A stretch of DNA of 64,000 bases from Crocodylus rhombifer (taxonomy: Eukaryota; Chordata; Crocodylia; Crocodylidae). The notes below the pieces were generated by a model. That model had not been told where the DNA came from and searched no databases. It saw only the letters and a program-made list of their open reading frames with translations. The stretch covers positions 186,001 through 250,000 of the forward strand of contig JAVSML010024441.1 of the NCBI GenBank assembly GCA_038503035.1, written 5' to 3'. The position numbers and the translations under genes were made by a program. This document shows, piece by piece, positions 34,716 through 47,200 of the stretch (within the stretch, counting starts at the first letter, position 1; each line of letters starts with the position of its first letter).

Positions 34716-35192
34716 AAAAATAATAATGTGTGTAAACATTAATTAAATCAATTAAATTAATGAAATTGCACCACTTTAGGTCATCTGTACATATCAGCAA
34801 GCTGTGAGCTATAGACATTACTGGTCTGTAGTAGGAATGAACAGTGTGCAGAGCCCTCTGCTGTAGTTTAGGGAAGAGATCAGCGGGGTGGATTGTTGTG
34901 CGGTGCCTCCTGCAATAATTTAGCACACTGAGCATTTCATGAGATTTAAGACCAATAACATGTAAACAGTGACGGAAAAATAAAACCCACCATTTCAACT
35001 TAGGGGACATAGAGTGCAATCCTGAGGGACTAAACCCCTGTCACATGTACAAGGGCCCCTTATGCCCAGTCCACACCTTGAACCCACAAAGACCATCCTA
35101 TGGCAGTAGTAAAGGAAATGCCAATTGGAAATCTGTCCCCTGGTCATAGATCTTGCTAATGGTATAGATCTCGTCTCAATTTCATAGAAGCT
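34716..35192. other. No gene recognised
   Basis: AT-rich. Minus-strand frames at 34693-35243 show no recognisable motif. Confidence 0.4.
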
Positions 35193-35488
35193 GGGTGCGT
35201 CCACACGGGACACTAAATGCACAAGGCTAATTCTAAAGCGCATTAGTGCATCATGGCAAAAGCTCTTAATGCTATTGCATTAATGCTCAGTATAATTAGT
35301 CTACTGTACATGAGTCTACTAATTCAGTAGAATTAGTTTACTCTGCATTAGCATCACTAAACCAGGCGTGCGCCGGTGCTACTGTGCAATAGTGCCGGTT
35401 ACTGCACATTTAGTTAGTACCTGTTATTACAGGTCCTATACTTAATGAGCCATTCCTATGGCACTTTAATGCATGTATAGATGTGCCC
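35193..35488. mobile_element. TIR MITE, 'gggtgcgtccacac' type
   Basis: Left end 'gggtgcgtccacacggga', then 'cactaaatgc'. Right end, reverse-complemented, 'gggcacatctatacatgc', then 'attaaa'. The interior alternates 'gcattaatgct', 'aattagtctactgtac' and 'ggttactgcacatttag', overlapping in style with the 'ggccacgtctacac' family. Flanks are 'gct' and 'act', so a 3-bp duplication is possible but not exact. Confidence 0.75.
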
Positions 35489-37074
35489 ACTGAGAGGTAG
35501 AGCACCCCCACAAAGCTGCACCTCTATCTTGATGCCATGGAAGCACATTATAAAGGGCTTAGACATCTGGAACTAAGCACAGAAATGCTTTTTGGGCTTT
35601 CCTCAGCCAACAACATGCTTATATATCCCACGCAAAACAGTGTGGGTGTTTGTCATCTTCTAGAGGTTTGAATAGAGTTCATCAGAAATCTTTCCCTTCC
35701 CCCCTGTCTCCCCCACAGAAAAACTTCAGTAAAGAGGAATGAAAGAATTCTGAATTCATGTATAAAAAGCTCTGCAGTCTGAATTAACACAAAGTTCCCC
35801 CTTCCTCTCTGATCCAGGGAAGCCTACAAGCCCGCACTCCTTCCTTCTCTTGTATGCATCTACTGGTGGTGGGACTCAATAGGATGGGTCCATCATGCCA
35901 GAGACAGGACACCCACCCGAGGTTGGTACTGCTCGCTCACCAGAGGCCAAGCAAGTTCATTGTGATCCACACAATGAACATGAAGCATGAATACAAAATG
36001 GTTCCCTTTGTTGGTTTCATAGTAGGCCTTTATTCCTTGTGAAGCTCAGCACTCCAGGGTGTGCACAGCACTCCTACCCCAGATGCACAAACTTTGATCT
36101 TCCTGCCTGCTGGCTTTTTTTAAAGGGCTCCTAGATAATAACAAGAATTTTTTTAAAAGAGAGAAAAATTAAAACCATCATATTCCCTCTACTCTGGTGC
36201 CTTTATTAAAGAATCCCTGGGACCAGCCTGTTATAAAAGAAAACCAACTAGCAAGCAGGAGAAGAGTTCTTGAGAAAGATGCTTCTTTTACATGTACATC
36301 TGTATGTATTCACCATGACCCCATATTGCAGTAACAACATAATTTAAGCATAGACATATGGGACTATTATCAATAACATTGTGCTTGATCAAATTAAGGA
36401 TTTCCAAATGCAATTTTTATATGCATTACTGCAGCTGTATGGAAGCAGAAATATACATACGCCCTGGCAATACCAGTGGTTTAAATTAAAGCTTGTTTCT
36501 TTCCAAGTTGGTCATGCATGAAGCCTCCTGATTTAAAATCGTCCCTTTAAGTAGATAAGAGCTACCATCTCCTTCAAAAGTGAAGACTACTGTACAATTG
36601 CCCCAAATTCCATGGCATTATTAGAGCAGTCTGCTCTGTTATGACAGTGTGGGTGGACTGGGTCTTTTTGATGCCCTATTGATGCATCAACAGTTTTTGG
36701 GACTGAAGGTGGTTCAGAATTAGATTTTCCAAATCCATGATGCTTTAAGATCTCTATAGCAGTGGTATAATTAGGGTGGGGTGAATGGGGCAACCACCCC
36801 AAGCGGTGACTTTGGGTGGGGGAGGCGGCAAAAAATAGTAGCTGCTGCCAGCACCATCACAATCAGTAGCAACTGAAAGTCACCTCTGCCCTTATGCCCT
36901 GGGCACATCCCTACACTGCTGCTCTATAGGAAAAAAAAGATCCTTTCTAATAAACATCTAAAATATAGGATTGAAAATTAATTTGCAATCAGAATTGTAT
37001 TTTAAATCCTTCAGTCAGCCCCTCAGCAGGACTAAACAGTTGCACAGGGACAAGGGTCCACTCTCAGCTTTGTC
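35489..37074. other. No gene recognised; hAT-like fragment near 36755
   Basis: 36755-36850 ('agcagtggtataattagg', then 'gtggggtgaatggggcaacc') looks like the left end of a short hAT-like element, with no right end seen. The rest is AT-rich, noncoding and free of repeat ends. Confidence 0.4.
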
Positions 37075-37205
37075 CCAAGCCTTTCCCTTGGTCCTGGGAA
37101 GTCAGTCACTTCTGTGTCCTTAGATCCCCGACATGTGAAATAGGGGTAATGTTACTGCTTGCATTTAGTAAGGTACTTTGAGATCCACTGCTGAAAGCCC
37201 TGCCC
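37075..37205 (+). repeat. MIR SINE fragment
   Basis: 'gggaagtcagtcacttctgt', 'gacatgtgaaataggggtaa' and 'ttagtaaggtactttgagat' parallel the MIR core and 3' half. Confidence 0.45.
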
Positions 37206-37264
37206 AAAAGCTACATGGAAACTGTATTAATTTCAATTCTACCCTGACAGCTGAGGGTGTGGCT

Positions 37265-37320
37265 CTCTCTTTTCTTTTCTTTTATTTCTTTTTCTTTTTC
37301 TTTTTTTTTCTTTTTTTACT
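37265..37320. repeat. Pyrimidine-rich (CTTTT)n tract
   Basis: 'ctctcttttcttttctttta' continuing as T-runs broken by single C. It produces a spurious Phe/Ser-rich frame. Confidence 0.9.
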
Positions 37321-40104
37321 GGACAGACCAATGGGACCTAGATTTGAATATAACTCTTCTGGTTGAAAATACTGGCAATGTGAGGGCAGGGTTTATTTTA
37401 AAACTCTCAAACATACTCACATTTCCTTTAAAAAAAATAGCCCTTTTGGTGGAAATCCAAACATAAAAAAATAGCTCAAAATAATTTTATCTGAAAAATT
37501 TATAAGCAGCTTAAAAAGAGAGGGCTGTTCAGAACTGGAAGCCAAATATCACGGTAGCATTGCACGGCTTTCTTTTTCTTTATATTTAGATCTTTCAGGC
37601 TCTAATTGGAAGCCTTTAAGCTGCTGCACTGTGTATAACAAGGCACTGATGCAACACTAAACTTCATTTCTGTGCTTGATCACTTCATTGCTTCCTGGCC
37701 CATCTCCAAAAGGGAGTATCTGACTATCTTGCAACATTCTTATTGTTGGATCTGGGTATCAGAAATGGGTGGCAGCACTTGGCAGTGATACCAAGCAGCC
37801 CTGGGCTTGCAAGCTCCTTCCAGCTGCAATATGCCCTTCAAATTACATCTTATTGAATTCTTCTGGGAGCGGTAGAGTTAACATCAGAAGGGAGAAGTTC
37901 AGATCTAAAGCCAACACGAGAAGCAATTCCCCATTAAGGCCCATCGACTTGATTTGGGAGCACAGTCGCATCTTATCTCTGTGACAGGACAAAGTTCCTT
38001 CAACTCTTCCCACCGTGTCCATGGTTTACTTGTCAGGTAACCTGGCTATGGTGTGGGGAGCAGCCAGCAAAACCTGGAATTTGGGCTCCTGTTGCAGTGA
38101 GGGATGAATAGGTGTGTGAGCCAGGTGCTGGGCAGGACTTCCTGCATGAGGCAAAGTGGTAAATAACAATACACTAATCATTGTACTGTGCTTTTACCAT
38201 TGAAAATGTGGGGCACATATTAAACATTACAGAGCACCCGATAGTGTGTGCATATGTTTGTGTGTGTGGTACACTGCTGACTTCTGCTGGAAGGAATCTG
38301 TGAGGAATTTGCACCGCTATGGAGCCTCTCCCTAACTTAAAGGGTACAGGCTTGGTTCACAAGAATGTAGCCAGCCCCTGGCTTGCTAGTGAAAATAGTC
38401 CCAGATCTCAGAAGCCTTGAAGTGATACTTCAAAGGAGCTTGAAGAAGTTAAATTCCAATGCAAGTCATGCACCTAAATCCCCAAGGCATCTTTGCAAAT
38501 CCCCGCCTGTTTGTCTGAAAGTGCCGCACTAGAAAACCTCCATGCTCACTTACTTTTCAATGTTACTGCTTTCCAAAATGGTTCAATTGCCCAGTCAGGG
38601 AGCAGAAATGATGCCATGTGTCTTACCTGACCAATCACCATATTTATAGGCTGAAATCTGTCCCTATACAATTCTGGGAGAGTCTTTATGAGCAAGGAAC
38701 GCGTGGGAAAATCAGGAACGGTATGTGAACTGTGCGGATTCCTCCTGGACAAACATCCAATTCGCTTAAAGCCTCAAAGTGTTGGGGAGGGGAATCAGGG
38801 CCTAACTGGAGCACAAGCTGTTTGCTGATTTCTGGCACGAGTACATTGTGCCCAGGCAGGAAAAAGTGCTAGACATGTGTCTAACAATCCGGTCAGCAAT
38901 AGCCATACCCAGCTCTCTGGACCCAAAAGGTGAGGCCCTTGGGGTGTTTCACATCTACAGCAGACTTTTCACTCTGGGCCTTTATCAATCAAAACAAAGT
39001 GGGAGTGGGCGAGGGGGAAATCTGAGGAAACTCTGATTTTGGACTGGCATTTACAGAAGAGCCAAAAGGAGGTATGCACATAAATCCCAGTGGGTGTCTA
39101 AATCCCTATGGACATCCTAGCCATAGTTAATTCCTACATTTTTTTTTTTTTGTGGCTTAGTTCTCTCCATCTGCAGTGCAAACGCCTCTGCATCCCACTC
39201 TCTTCTGACAATATGGCTGAGAAATGCTTTCCACCGTGGGACGTGTTTGTAGCAGACCTGCTGAGTTCCTTTCTGTTTTGGTTTGGTTTTTGCCATTAAG
39301 AATTTCCCAGCTTTTGCCAGAAAATGTTCTGAATGTAATTCCAATGGCCATCTCCCCCCTCCACCCCTTATGCAACAAAAGCACCAGGGCTGCATTTACA
39401 TATCATTGGCATGGCTGGGGCCCATTCCCATGCTGGTATCTCACTGTAACAAATGGCATATTAGGGACACTTAGTGTGATAATAACAGTATCAAAAAAAA
39501 AAAAAAGAGGAGGAGGAGAGAGTCCACTTTCTCTTGTCTAAGGGCTGGGAAAAGAAAGTTTGTGCCAAAAAGAAGAAACAGGACTAAAAACTAAAAAGCT
39601 ATGCTCCACTTTTTGTATTAAACCTTCTCCTGTCAATCTGATTTATGATCACTTGCATAAAGAGGATATTATTTATTAGAATAGAACAGCACAATTTATA
39701 AGCAGGCGGGAATGCCAGTGCAAGGCTTCTGGACACACACAGTCCTCCTCGTAGAGCACTAGGGAGGCAATCTCATGTGAAAACAATAGGCAAGTATACA
39801 TGGAGAATGTCAGCTTTGTTCAGAGGCAAGTTTCTTCATGTAGCATCCATTGTACTGATGGCTCCCCCTGCTCCATAAGCCCTTCAAGATGCCGTGCTGG
39901 AGAGGGGAGGGAGTTCATGACTTTGCAATGGAGAAAATTCTTCCCTAAGCCTTTTACCAGCTGGTTGGCATGATTCTCTGGGACTGCAGATGGTCTACAT
40001 TTGGCCACATAAAACTCAAGGATTCCCTAATATATCCTGAGAAACTACCATGGATTTGGACTGCCACAGATTGAGTGAATGCTAAAGTGAACTAAAGTGT
40101 TGTC
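37321..40104. other. No gene recognised; A/T homopolymers
   Basis: T12 at about 39139 and A14 followed by 'gaggaggaggag' at about 39491. 38440-38500 and 39078-39115 contain 'gcacctaaatcccc'-like phrases of an old sauropsid repeat. No motif-bearing frame. Confidence 0.4.
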
Positions 40105-40255
40105 TTGTGATTAGAAAAAAGAACTGGGAGTCTGGTCCTAGCTCTGCCCATAGTCTTGAGCAAGTCTCTTTAAACTCCTTAGGCCTGAGAAATGGGTTTG
40201 GTCACCTCGCCCATCTCACCTGGAGGATTGACATGTAATGAGGAAACTTGAAGGA
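40105..40255 (+). repeat. MIR SINE
   Basis: 'gtgattagaaaaaagaactg', 'gtcctagctctgcccatag', 'tcttgagcaagtctctttaa' and 'ctcacctggaggattgaca' are in MIR consensus order over nearly the whole element. Confidence 0.6.
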
Positions 40256-43200
40256 AGGGCTTATGCAGGAATGCCAGGCAGTGCCCATCAGAGTGCATTT
40301 TTGAGGAGATTGCTGGTAGAGGGACTAGCACGCAAGCCTGGACAGAGATGGTGAGCTCTTAGCATGCTAGTCTCTCAGAGTCCTATCTGCAAGCTGGTTG
40401 GGGGTCTCAGAAGGCAGTGAAGCAGCCAGGGGAAACCTAGAGCCAAAGATATTCTGGGATCTGACTTCTGATTATGCTTCCCAAGCACAACAACAGATTT
40501 ACAAATCAGGAGGGTGGGAGCTTGGAGCTGCACGATGCATTAATGCATGATGTTTTCCTTTTAAAGACTAGGGTCCCAATCTGCCTTCCCTGGTAAGTGA
40601 TGCAGATTCAAGGGTTCCACCCCAATCCCTGGTGTCAAGAATGTGTGTAGTAAATGTCCAGCTGACAAAATACCACAGCACTGTCGCTGGCATGATCAGT
40701 ATTGAAACGGATCGTGATATCTGCTTTGGGAGAACTGGAACCGGGGAGGGGGCTGTGGCTAAGGATGGCTGTCTCGGTGGGTCTTTAGAGGGATGTTCTA
40801 GGTCAGGATTGAGATGGGGAAAGACGTTTGCACCCTATTTCTCTGCTTGTGACCTAGTGCACTTTTCACTTTCTTTGTCTATGGCTTTCAAAATACAAAA
40901 TGAATCTACTGGCAAGGGAGAGCATATGGTGGTGGCTGCTGGGATGCAGAAGGGAACAGCTCTCCTTTGCAGACCCCTGTCCCACACCCCAAACGCTGCT
41001 ATTGATTGGTACTGCATGGTGTGTTTAATTTCACTTGCTGCATTTTGCCAGTGAATGTTATTAAGACTGAAGCTTTGCCTTTTTATCATTCCTCCGAGCG
41101 TCTGTCTGATGTCATTCTGTCTGGCAACCAAGCGATCAAAAGAAACTCCCCTGGGAGTGATTTCTCAAACAAACGGCCAGAAACAAAAAATAATACCCCA
41201 TTAAAAATAATAAAACACAAAAACCACAGAGCCTCCCTAATAAACTGAGAGGCAGCATAACCTAGACACTGAGCACAGGAACTTCCCATAAGCGGATCTT
41301 GTACAGTTCATAGAGAGCAGTATTCAGGCACAGATTGCTGTGGACAGAAACATAATGTACCCAGCACTTAGCAGGGTAATTATCCCTAATTGAAATTGTT
41401 TCAGGCACTGAGGTCATTTTGGCTTGATCCCAGGATGTCCTGGGGCTTGAATTTTGGCTGGCCTATACCTGGTGTTGTCATTTATACCTATGCAAAGCAT
41501 TATGGTTCTGGTGTGCTCTCACTGCACATGGATGTTGCTGGTGAATGAGTGTCACATATGTCTGTTCCACAGACTTTCTTCCAGCCCAGGTTGGGGGGTT
41601 AAGACAGCTCAAGTTTTGCAGTTATTACACTGTAACTTGAATGTTTGGTGCTGGTGTGACATGTTTCCTGGCCCTGACCTCCTCATCACCCCTGCTTCCT
41701 AACTCACTGGGTCCTTCCCCCACATGGTTATCTCACCTGCCACGACTTGATGTTACAGTTTTGGTGAGAGGCTGCCCCTGAGAGAGAAATGCAGGTTTTG
41801 GGGTGGGCCTTGTCTGAACCCAGGCCCTTCCTGGCCTTGGCTTGCTTTTAATTAGGCTGGGTCCTGCTGCCCCGGGTCCACTGCACCAGGACCTTTGGTT
41901 CTCAGACTCTAGCTGTAGCCCCTTATGGGCTGTAGGCCACTTTACTCCTACGCACACCCTTGCAAGCACAGGAGTTTTGCTCCCCAGTCTTTGCTGTCAG
42001 ATTTGCAGTCCTCTGACATGCCATAACCTTCCCTCTGAATGTATCTGAACTCCTGCCAGTACTCAACACCCTGGAATAGGAGTGCTCTCAGCTGTGTTCC
42101 CCTGCCGCACTCCAGTGGCCTCCAATCTACTCCTTACAGTCACTGTGGTCCTTCGGTCCAAATGTAAATCAAATGCATGAGTGTCTGCTCCCAAAAAACA
42201 AGGCTTGGCAAACACAAGCTCCCCTGTTAGAGTTAATCATACCCTGCGGTGGTGCAATGCAAAAAGTTCATGGATCTTATCTTGTGTTGCTCACAGTACA
42301 GGGTCTCTTCTGCCCTTCTGTGGCAGAAAGTCTCTACCAGGCAATCTGGGCTGGCTGGTTCCTGGAGCTCCCCCTCCTGTGGCTCCTACGGCCAGACTGC
42401 CCTTTTGGGGCCAAGCCCTGGGCTTCTGAGCCTCTCTCTGGGTCACCTGACCCTCTACTTTCACCCCAGGCCTGCCAATCACTGCCTACACCTGGGGTGG
42501 GTGGTCATCTTATTTAAGGTCCCTTTTTGCCATTAAGTCTGTACTGGGCTAGCCAATGGGCCCTGGGTTCCTTACCCCTCTTAGTAATGGCCCTTTTACA
42601 CACACAAGATGTCCAAGCTCAGCATAGGACCTTCCTATAAAGACTCTGAGAAAGCAAGATTACACAAACCAGAAATATTCATTCATTCTCTGCATTGTGG
42701 TGGTCCAAGTGAGGCTTCTGCAGTGTGGGGCCATATGCATGTTCACTTACACTGAAGAGTATTTACACAAATATCTTTCTTGGCTTCAGAGAAACTGCTC
42801 CTGATTTATGCTAGCACAACATCAGAATGATGACGTGTGACCACTGCCATTAACAGGATAACTGGTTGTGGGCCTGGGATTCTCCCAATACATTGATTAT
42901 CATGGCATCGGCATATTCTTAATAGATCTGTTCCTGCAACAGTATAGTTCTGGGAGGAAAGAAAAGTGCAGCAGTTGTGTCAAAGTGTGAGTGAACCTTA
43001 AAACAAGAGCTGTTTTCAGCTTAGTTTGAATTCTCCTCATTTAGTTCTCATACAGAAAAACAGAGCTATATCTTGTACCTTGATATCCACTGCCTCTTGC
43101 TCTTAGTCATGACACTATCGCTATCAAAGCAAAAAGATCTCCTTGGGAGCAGGCTGCTTCACAAACACTTTCACAGTAAAGTTTAGATTTGAATGCGGCA

Positions 43201-43370
43201 TTTTTTTTCAGTGAACTCACCGAGGAAGGTAGTTCAGGAAAGCTAGGACCATTCATGATTTGAGTCAAATTCGATGTATAGTTTCATCCCCCCAAAAAGG
43301 GACACATTTTTGCAAATGTTTGAAAATAAGAAAACCTTTTACTGCAGCCTGTTCCACTCTGTCATTTAGT
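40256..43370. other. No gene recognised; C/T-rich stretch 41700-42600
   Basis: 41700-42600 is unusually C/T-rich with frames open on both strands (42173-42536 in three frames). That is composition, not coding. It resembles LTR-like DNA in texture, but I could find neither paired copies nor ends. The rest is noncoding. Confidence 0.35.
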
Positions 43371-43371
43371 A

Positions 43372-43936
43372 GGGCTGTGCAAAGCTTCAGTAACTGATTT
43401 GATTCAGAGGAGACTTGGCCCAAATCGGTGGCCAAATCTCCATATCTGAATCAAATTGGGAAACCCAATAAAAGGTCTGAATCAAAATGGAAGCCTCCGA
43501 ATCAATTCGGAGAGATTTGAAGATTTGGAAGGCTTGCAGCAAGGCCTCATACCCGGACAAGGGGCTACCATCCCTGCTGTCTTCATCCTGTTCTGCCTTA
43601 GCATACACAAGTGATACTAGTTTTGCTTTCAACAGTTTAAGGTGCACTTTCCAAGAAATCCCTGGACCTGTCTCCTTGAAACTTGGCAGTCATCATGACC
43701 TCAGAAGGGGATACCATCCCTGCATCCGAATCTGCAAAAAAAATGACAAAGTTACAGGGATTTTAGTAATTCCCCATTACAGTCTATGGCCGAATCTCCA
43801 AATCAGCACCAAATCTCCAAATCCAAATTGGCCGAATCAAATTGAGACAGTGATTCGCACCACTGAATCAAATCGCTGTCCCTCCAAATTGGCCGAATCC
43901 GAATCCAAAGCAAATACTTGCTGCTTCGCACAGGCC
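43372..43936. mobile_element. 565-bp TIR element flanked by TA, 'gggctgtgcgaagc' type
   Basis: Left end 'gggctgtgcaaagct'. Right end, reverse-complemented, 'ggcctgtgcgaagcag'. Each is flanked by TA (43370-43371 and 43937-43938), the duplication made by Tc1/mariner-type elements. Subterminal regions are dense in 'gaatc'/'gattc' phrases that can pair across the element ('ctgaatcaaattggg', 'ggccgaatcaaattgag'). A 203-codon plus frame (43487-44098) runs through and past the right end and has no transposase motif. A partial copy lies at 23853-23975. Confidence 0.75.
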
Positions 43937-44099
43937 TATTATTCAGCTGTAGTTCAGAGCCCTCTTCCTAAGCTGAAAGTGTTATCAGAATGCTCTGTGA
44001 AGCACCACTCATTTTGCAAGGTCTGCTCCCCATCAGCTGGCAAAGCCCTCTCAGTCCTTCCAACAGGAGGGTTTGCAAAGCTTTCCAATACTGCCTAAT

Positions 44100-45497
44100 A
44101 CCTGCAAATTAACATCTTTCCTCCCAATCTTGAAAACATTGTCTGAGGCCCCCGTTCTTCACCTGTTTTGCTTTGCTGTGATACTTTCCAGGAACAGTTC
44201 TGCCTGTGTTCAGGCACAAAAACTGGTCTGTAGGGTGCCTGTTATTTGTAACAGGACAGCACCTGCAGGACCCAGTCAAAAGCAGAGCTCCTGTGGCTGT
44301 AAGCAGACCAGAAGGCCCTACAACATGTCCTGCAGAGAAACAGCGTAGATAATAATTGCTGTTTTTGTTCTCATTTGGGAACTGAGGCATTAGGGAGGAT
44401 AAAGTTGAGTCATCAAGAAACATTTCTGTGGAAAATCTTGCTTTTTCAGTGAACTTTCCCAGAGACGGCAAGACTGTCAGAAATCTGCTGACAAAAATAA
44501 AACTCCAGAAAAGAACTTACCTGTGGGGGGAGACAAGCAGAGCCAGCGCAAAGCTGCACCGAGCCGAAGGAGCAGCGGGCACTGAGCTGCAGCTGGAGAG
44601 AATGCTGCACCAGAAGAAAAAAAAGCAAAAAGCAGCTGAGCCTGGAGGAGCTGGGACCAGTTCCTGTGCCAGCATAGGCGCATTTTATGGCCGCGTGTCG
44701 GCACTGATTTGCCGGCCAGCCCATTGAAAAGGGAATAAAATCTCCACTGGACAAGAAGCAGGAGGAACCAGAAGTGGGTTCCCCAGCAAGCAACAAGCAT
44801 CTCAGAGCAGAGCAAAGCTATCCTGAGGGGAAGTGGTGGCAGCCCCAGGAAGGGGTTTTTGGAGATAATTCAAGCCCAGAACGGTTATATTACTCATCTG
44901 AAACAGAGCCAAGGACTCCTGACATCTCACGACTGGATTGGGCCCACCAGGGACCTGCGGAGAGAAGGAGAGACAGATTTCCACACCACAGCAACTACAG
45001 GCCAAGGAAAGTGGAACCGACGCTGGGAGACAAGGTAACCGGGGTCAGGAAGAGGTTAGGCCAATCCCACTATGGGTTAAGCAGTGTGAGGTGAACTGAC
45101 AGCTGTATACATTTATACTGATTCAAAAGGCCAAGACCCATGTACCAGTACCGTGACAAAACCCAGAAGACCAGGATTCAACATCATTGGTTGGCATTAG
45201 GTGGGGTTGTAGGGGAGGCGGAGTGCCAAAACAGGAAGACTGACAGGAGGATCGAAAGAGGGGACCACGAGGGATGGAACATACTTCTTCCTCCCTACTA
45301 AATACATTTATTACAGCAAAGACATGGCAGGAGAGAACCCCTGAGGACCCTCTGGAATCTGATTTGATAGTAGGCCATCTTTTCCCCGAGCAACAGCAAC
45401 GTCTAACAAACCAGTATGAACCATATACTCTGGTAAACAGTGTGGCCCATTACACCTGCCTATTTGTCCCTGACCCCAGACTTGGAGGGTGAGCCTT
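44100..45497. other. Unexplained purine-rich block, no gene recognised
   Basis: 44430-45060 has several overlapping open frames (99-116 codons on both strands). On the plus strand, 44774-45094 is open and contains 'gacaaggtaacc' near 45030, a possible splice donor. I do not recognise any protein family. It may be an old retroelement leader or an unknown noncoding exon. Confidence 0.3.
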
Positions 45498-45600
45498 AGA
45501 CTGGGGCTCTCAGGACTCCCAGGGTCACTGTGCTGCATCAGGTTTCTCTTGAGACTTGGCTCTGAGGCAGGGAAGCTGGAAGTCCTGAGAGCCCCAGTCT
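45498..45600. repeat. Near-perfect inverted repeat, 25-bp arms
   Basis: 'agactggggctctcaggact' (45498-45517) is exactly complementary to 45581-45600. Pairing extends to 25 bp with one mismatch, leaving a loop of about 53 bases. A transcript could form a stable hairpin. No microRNA family is recognisable. Confidence 0.92.
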
Positions 45601-45934
45601 GAGATGGGTCTGTCAGGCTTCCTGGCTGCAGCCAGTGCTGCGGCTCTTGTGCCTTCCAAGGGCCACATTTTATGGTACAGGATTCTATGGGAGCAGCCTG
45701 GTGAGTCCCTCAGGTTTAAGGGCCATCTAGGGAGACCTCAGATGTGACAGCAGCAGTCTGGGAGCTGTGAAGCCCCAGGGCATCACCTCGACTGCTACTC
45801 AGAGGTGTTCATTGAGCCTAGTGTTCAAAATCTGTTGGCACACCAGGAAAAAGTAAACCTCTGAAGTACGTGAAATACCACATCTGCTGTCAAAGCAAGA
45901 CTGTGTGATCGATAGGTCTGATACACAGGGCACA

Positions 45935-46035
45935 GAGCTACAAAGCCCTGGCTCCTATTGCTCATTCTCTGAGCCTTTGGTTCAGTTGCTTACCCATGTG
46001 TGCCTCAGTTTCACCATTCAAGGTTGGGATTGTAC
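45935..46035 (+). repeat. MIR SINE fragment
   Basis: 'caaagccctggctcctattg', 'cagttgcttacccatgtgtg' and 'cctcagtttcaccattcaag' follow MIR order. Confidence 0.5.
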
Positions 46036-46664
46036 CCCAATTTTGAATGGTTACATTAAAGCATGATAAACCTCAGTTTTGGGGTATCTTTGTTGGGCAT
46101 GGAGTGTGACCCAACATCCCATATCCAAAAAGCCCAGGACATGGGAACCAGAGTGTGACCAAATCTTTCTGTCCCAGACTTATCTGCAGTTTGGGATTAT
46201 TTACCACATGTCTTAAAGGGCTGATACATCTCACATTTTGCTTCCCCTGGCTGGAAGGTTTTTCAATCATGCATTTATGATAGGAAAGCAACTTTTATTC
46301 CCTCTCTCCCAAAATCTTGGCAGGAAAGGCAGAATGTGAATTGTTAGCAGTTGAGCAATGACCTTTCAGTCCAACAGCTGGTTTGGGGGATGGGATGGAT
46401 AAATATGCAGGACTGTGATCAGCCTATTAGCTGGAACATAGATAAAAGAGAAGAGCTCACATAGATAATGCTGATGCTCATCTCATAAGGTCCCAAAGAA
46501 TTTTACAGGTAAGATCCAACTCCCCCCACCAAAGAAATGCATCTATCTCTGCAGCAAAATGCAGCAACTGTTTAACAACTGATGAAGACACTGCCCCAGT
46601 GCTTAGGATGTTAAAGAAATGATGGAGAGAGACAAAGTCAACCTGTCTTTGAATGAACTGGAAG
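46036..46664. other. No gene recognised
   Basis: Noncoding, with short motif-free frames. Confidence 0.45.
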
Positions 46665-46915
46665 ATGGACTGAGGCACAGCCAACACTTTTTGTGCATTA
46701 GGTTGGACATTAGAAAGAACTTCTTCACAATAAGGGTTCCCAGAATCTGGAATGGGCTTTCAAGGGAGGTGATGCTCTCCCCTACCTGGGGGGCCTTCAC
46801 TGGACAAGCACCTAACTAGGGTCATCTGACCGCAGCACTCTTTCCTGCCCAGGGCAGGGGGTCGGACTCGATGACCTATTGAGGTCCCTTCCGACCCTAA
46901 CATCCATGGATCTGT
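46665..46915 (+). mobile_element. CR1 LINE 3' end with ORF2 C-terminus
   Basis: Plus-strand CR1. The ORF2 tail reads 'RLDIRKNFFTIRVPRIWNG', then 'LSREVM'. The 3' UTR has 'gcactctttcctgcccaggg', 'gtcggactcgatgacctatt' and 'gaggtcccttccgaccctaa', ending 'catccatggatctgtg'. A short deletion removed the usual 'aagaggaggctgg' before 'acaagcaccta'. Same subfamily style as 17224-17400. Confidence 0.93.
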
Positions 46916-47029
46916 GTGTTATCTCTGGTAGTATAATTATTCCTATCATAGCAAAATGCATTAAATATCATGACCCCATTGTGCCAGGTGCTACATATAC
47001 ATGCAAAACAGTCATTGCCCCTACAAGTA

Positions 47030-47200
47030 GAAGAGCTAAACAGCAAGTATTATCTTATCTCCAATTACCAATGTGGAGCCAAGGAACAGAATGGTTGAAG
47101 CAACCCATCCAAGGTCACCCAGAAGGTGCGTGGCAGAGGACAGGACCAAACACAGCTGTCTTATGCACAAAGCCAATGCCTTATTCCCAAGGTCTTCTCT
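47030..47200 (-). repeat. MIR SINE
   Basis: 'cagcaagtattatcttatct', 'agcaacccatccaaggtcac', 'ccagaaggtgcgtggcagag' and 'aaagccaatgccttattcc' follow the minus-strand consensus. Confidence 0.55.

Noticed and set aside
43487..44098. 203-codon plus-strand frame
   Set aside because: It runs through the GAATC-rich interior of a nonautonomous TIR element and out past its right end. No transposase motif.
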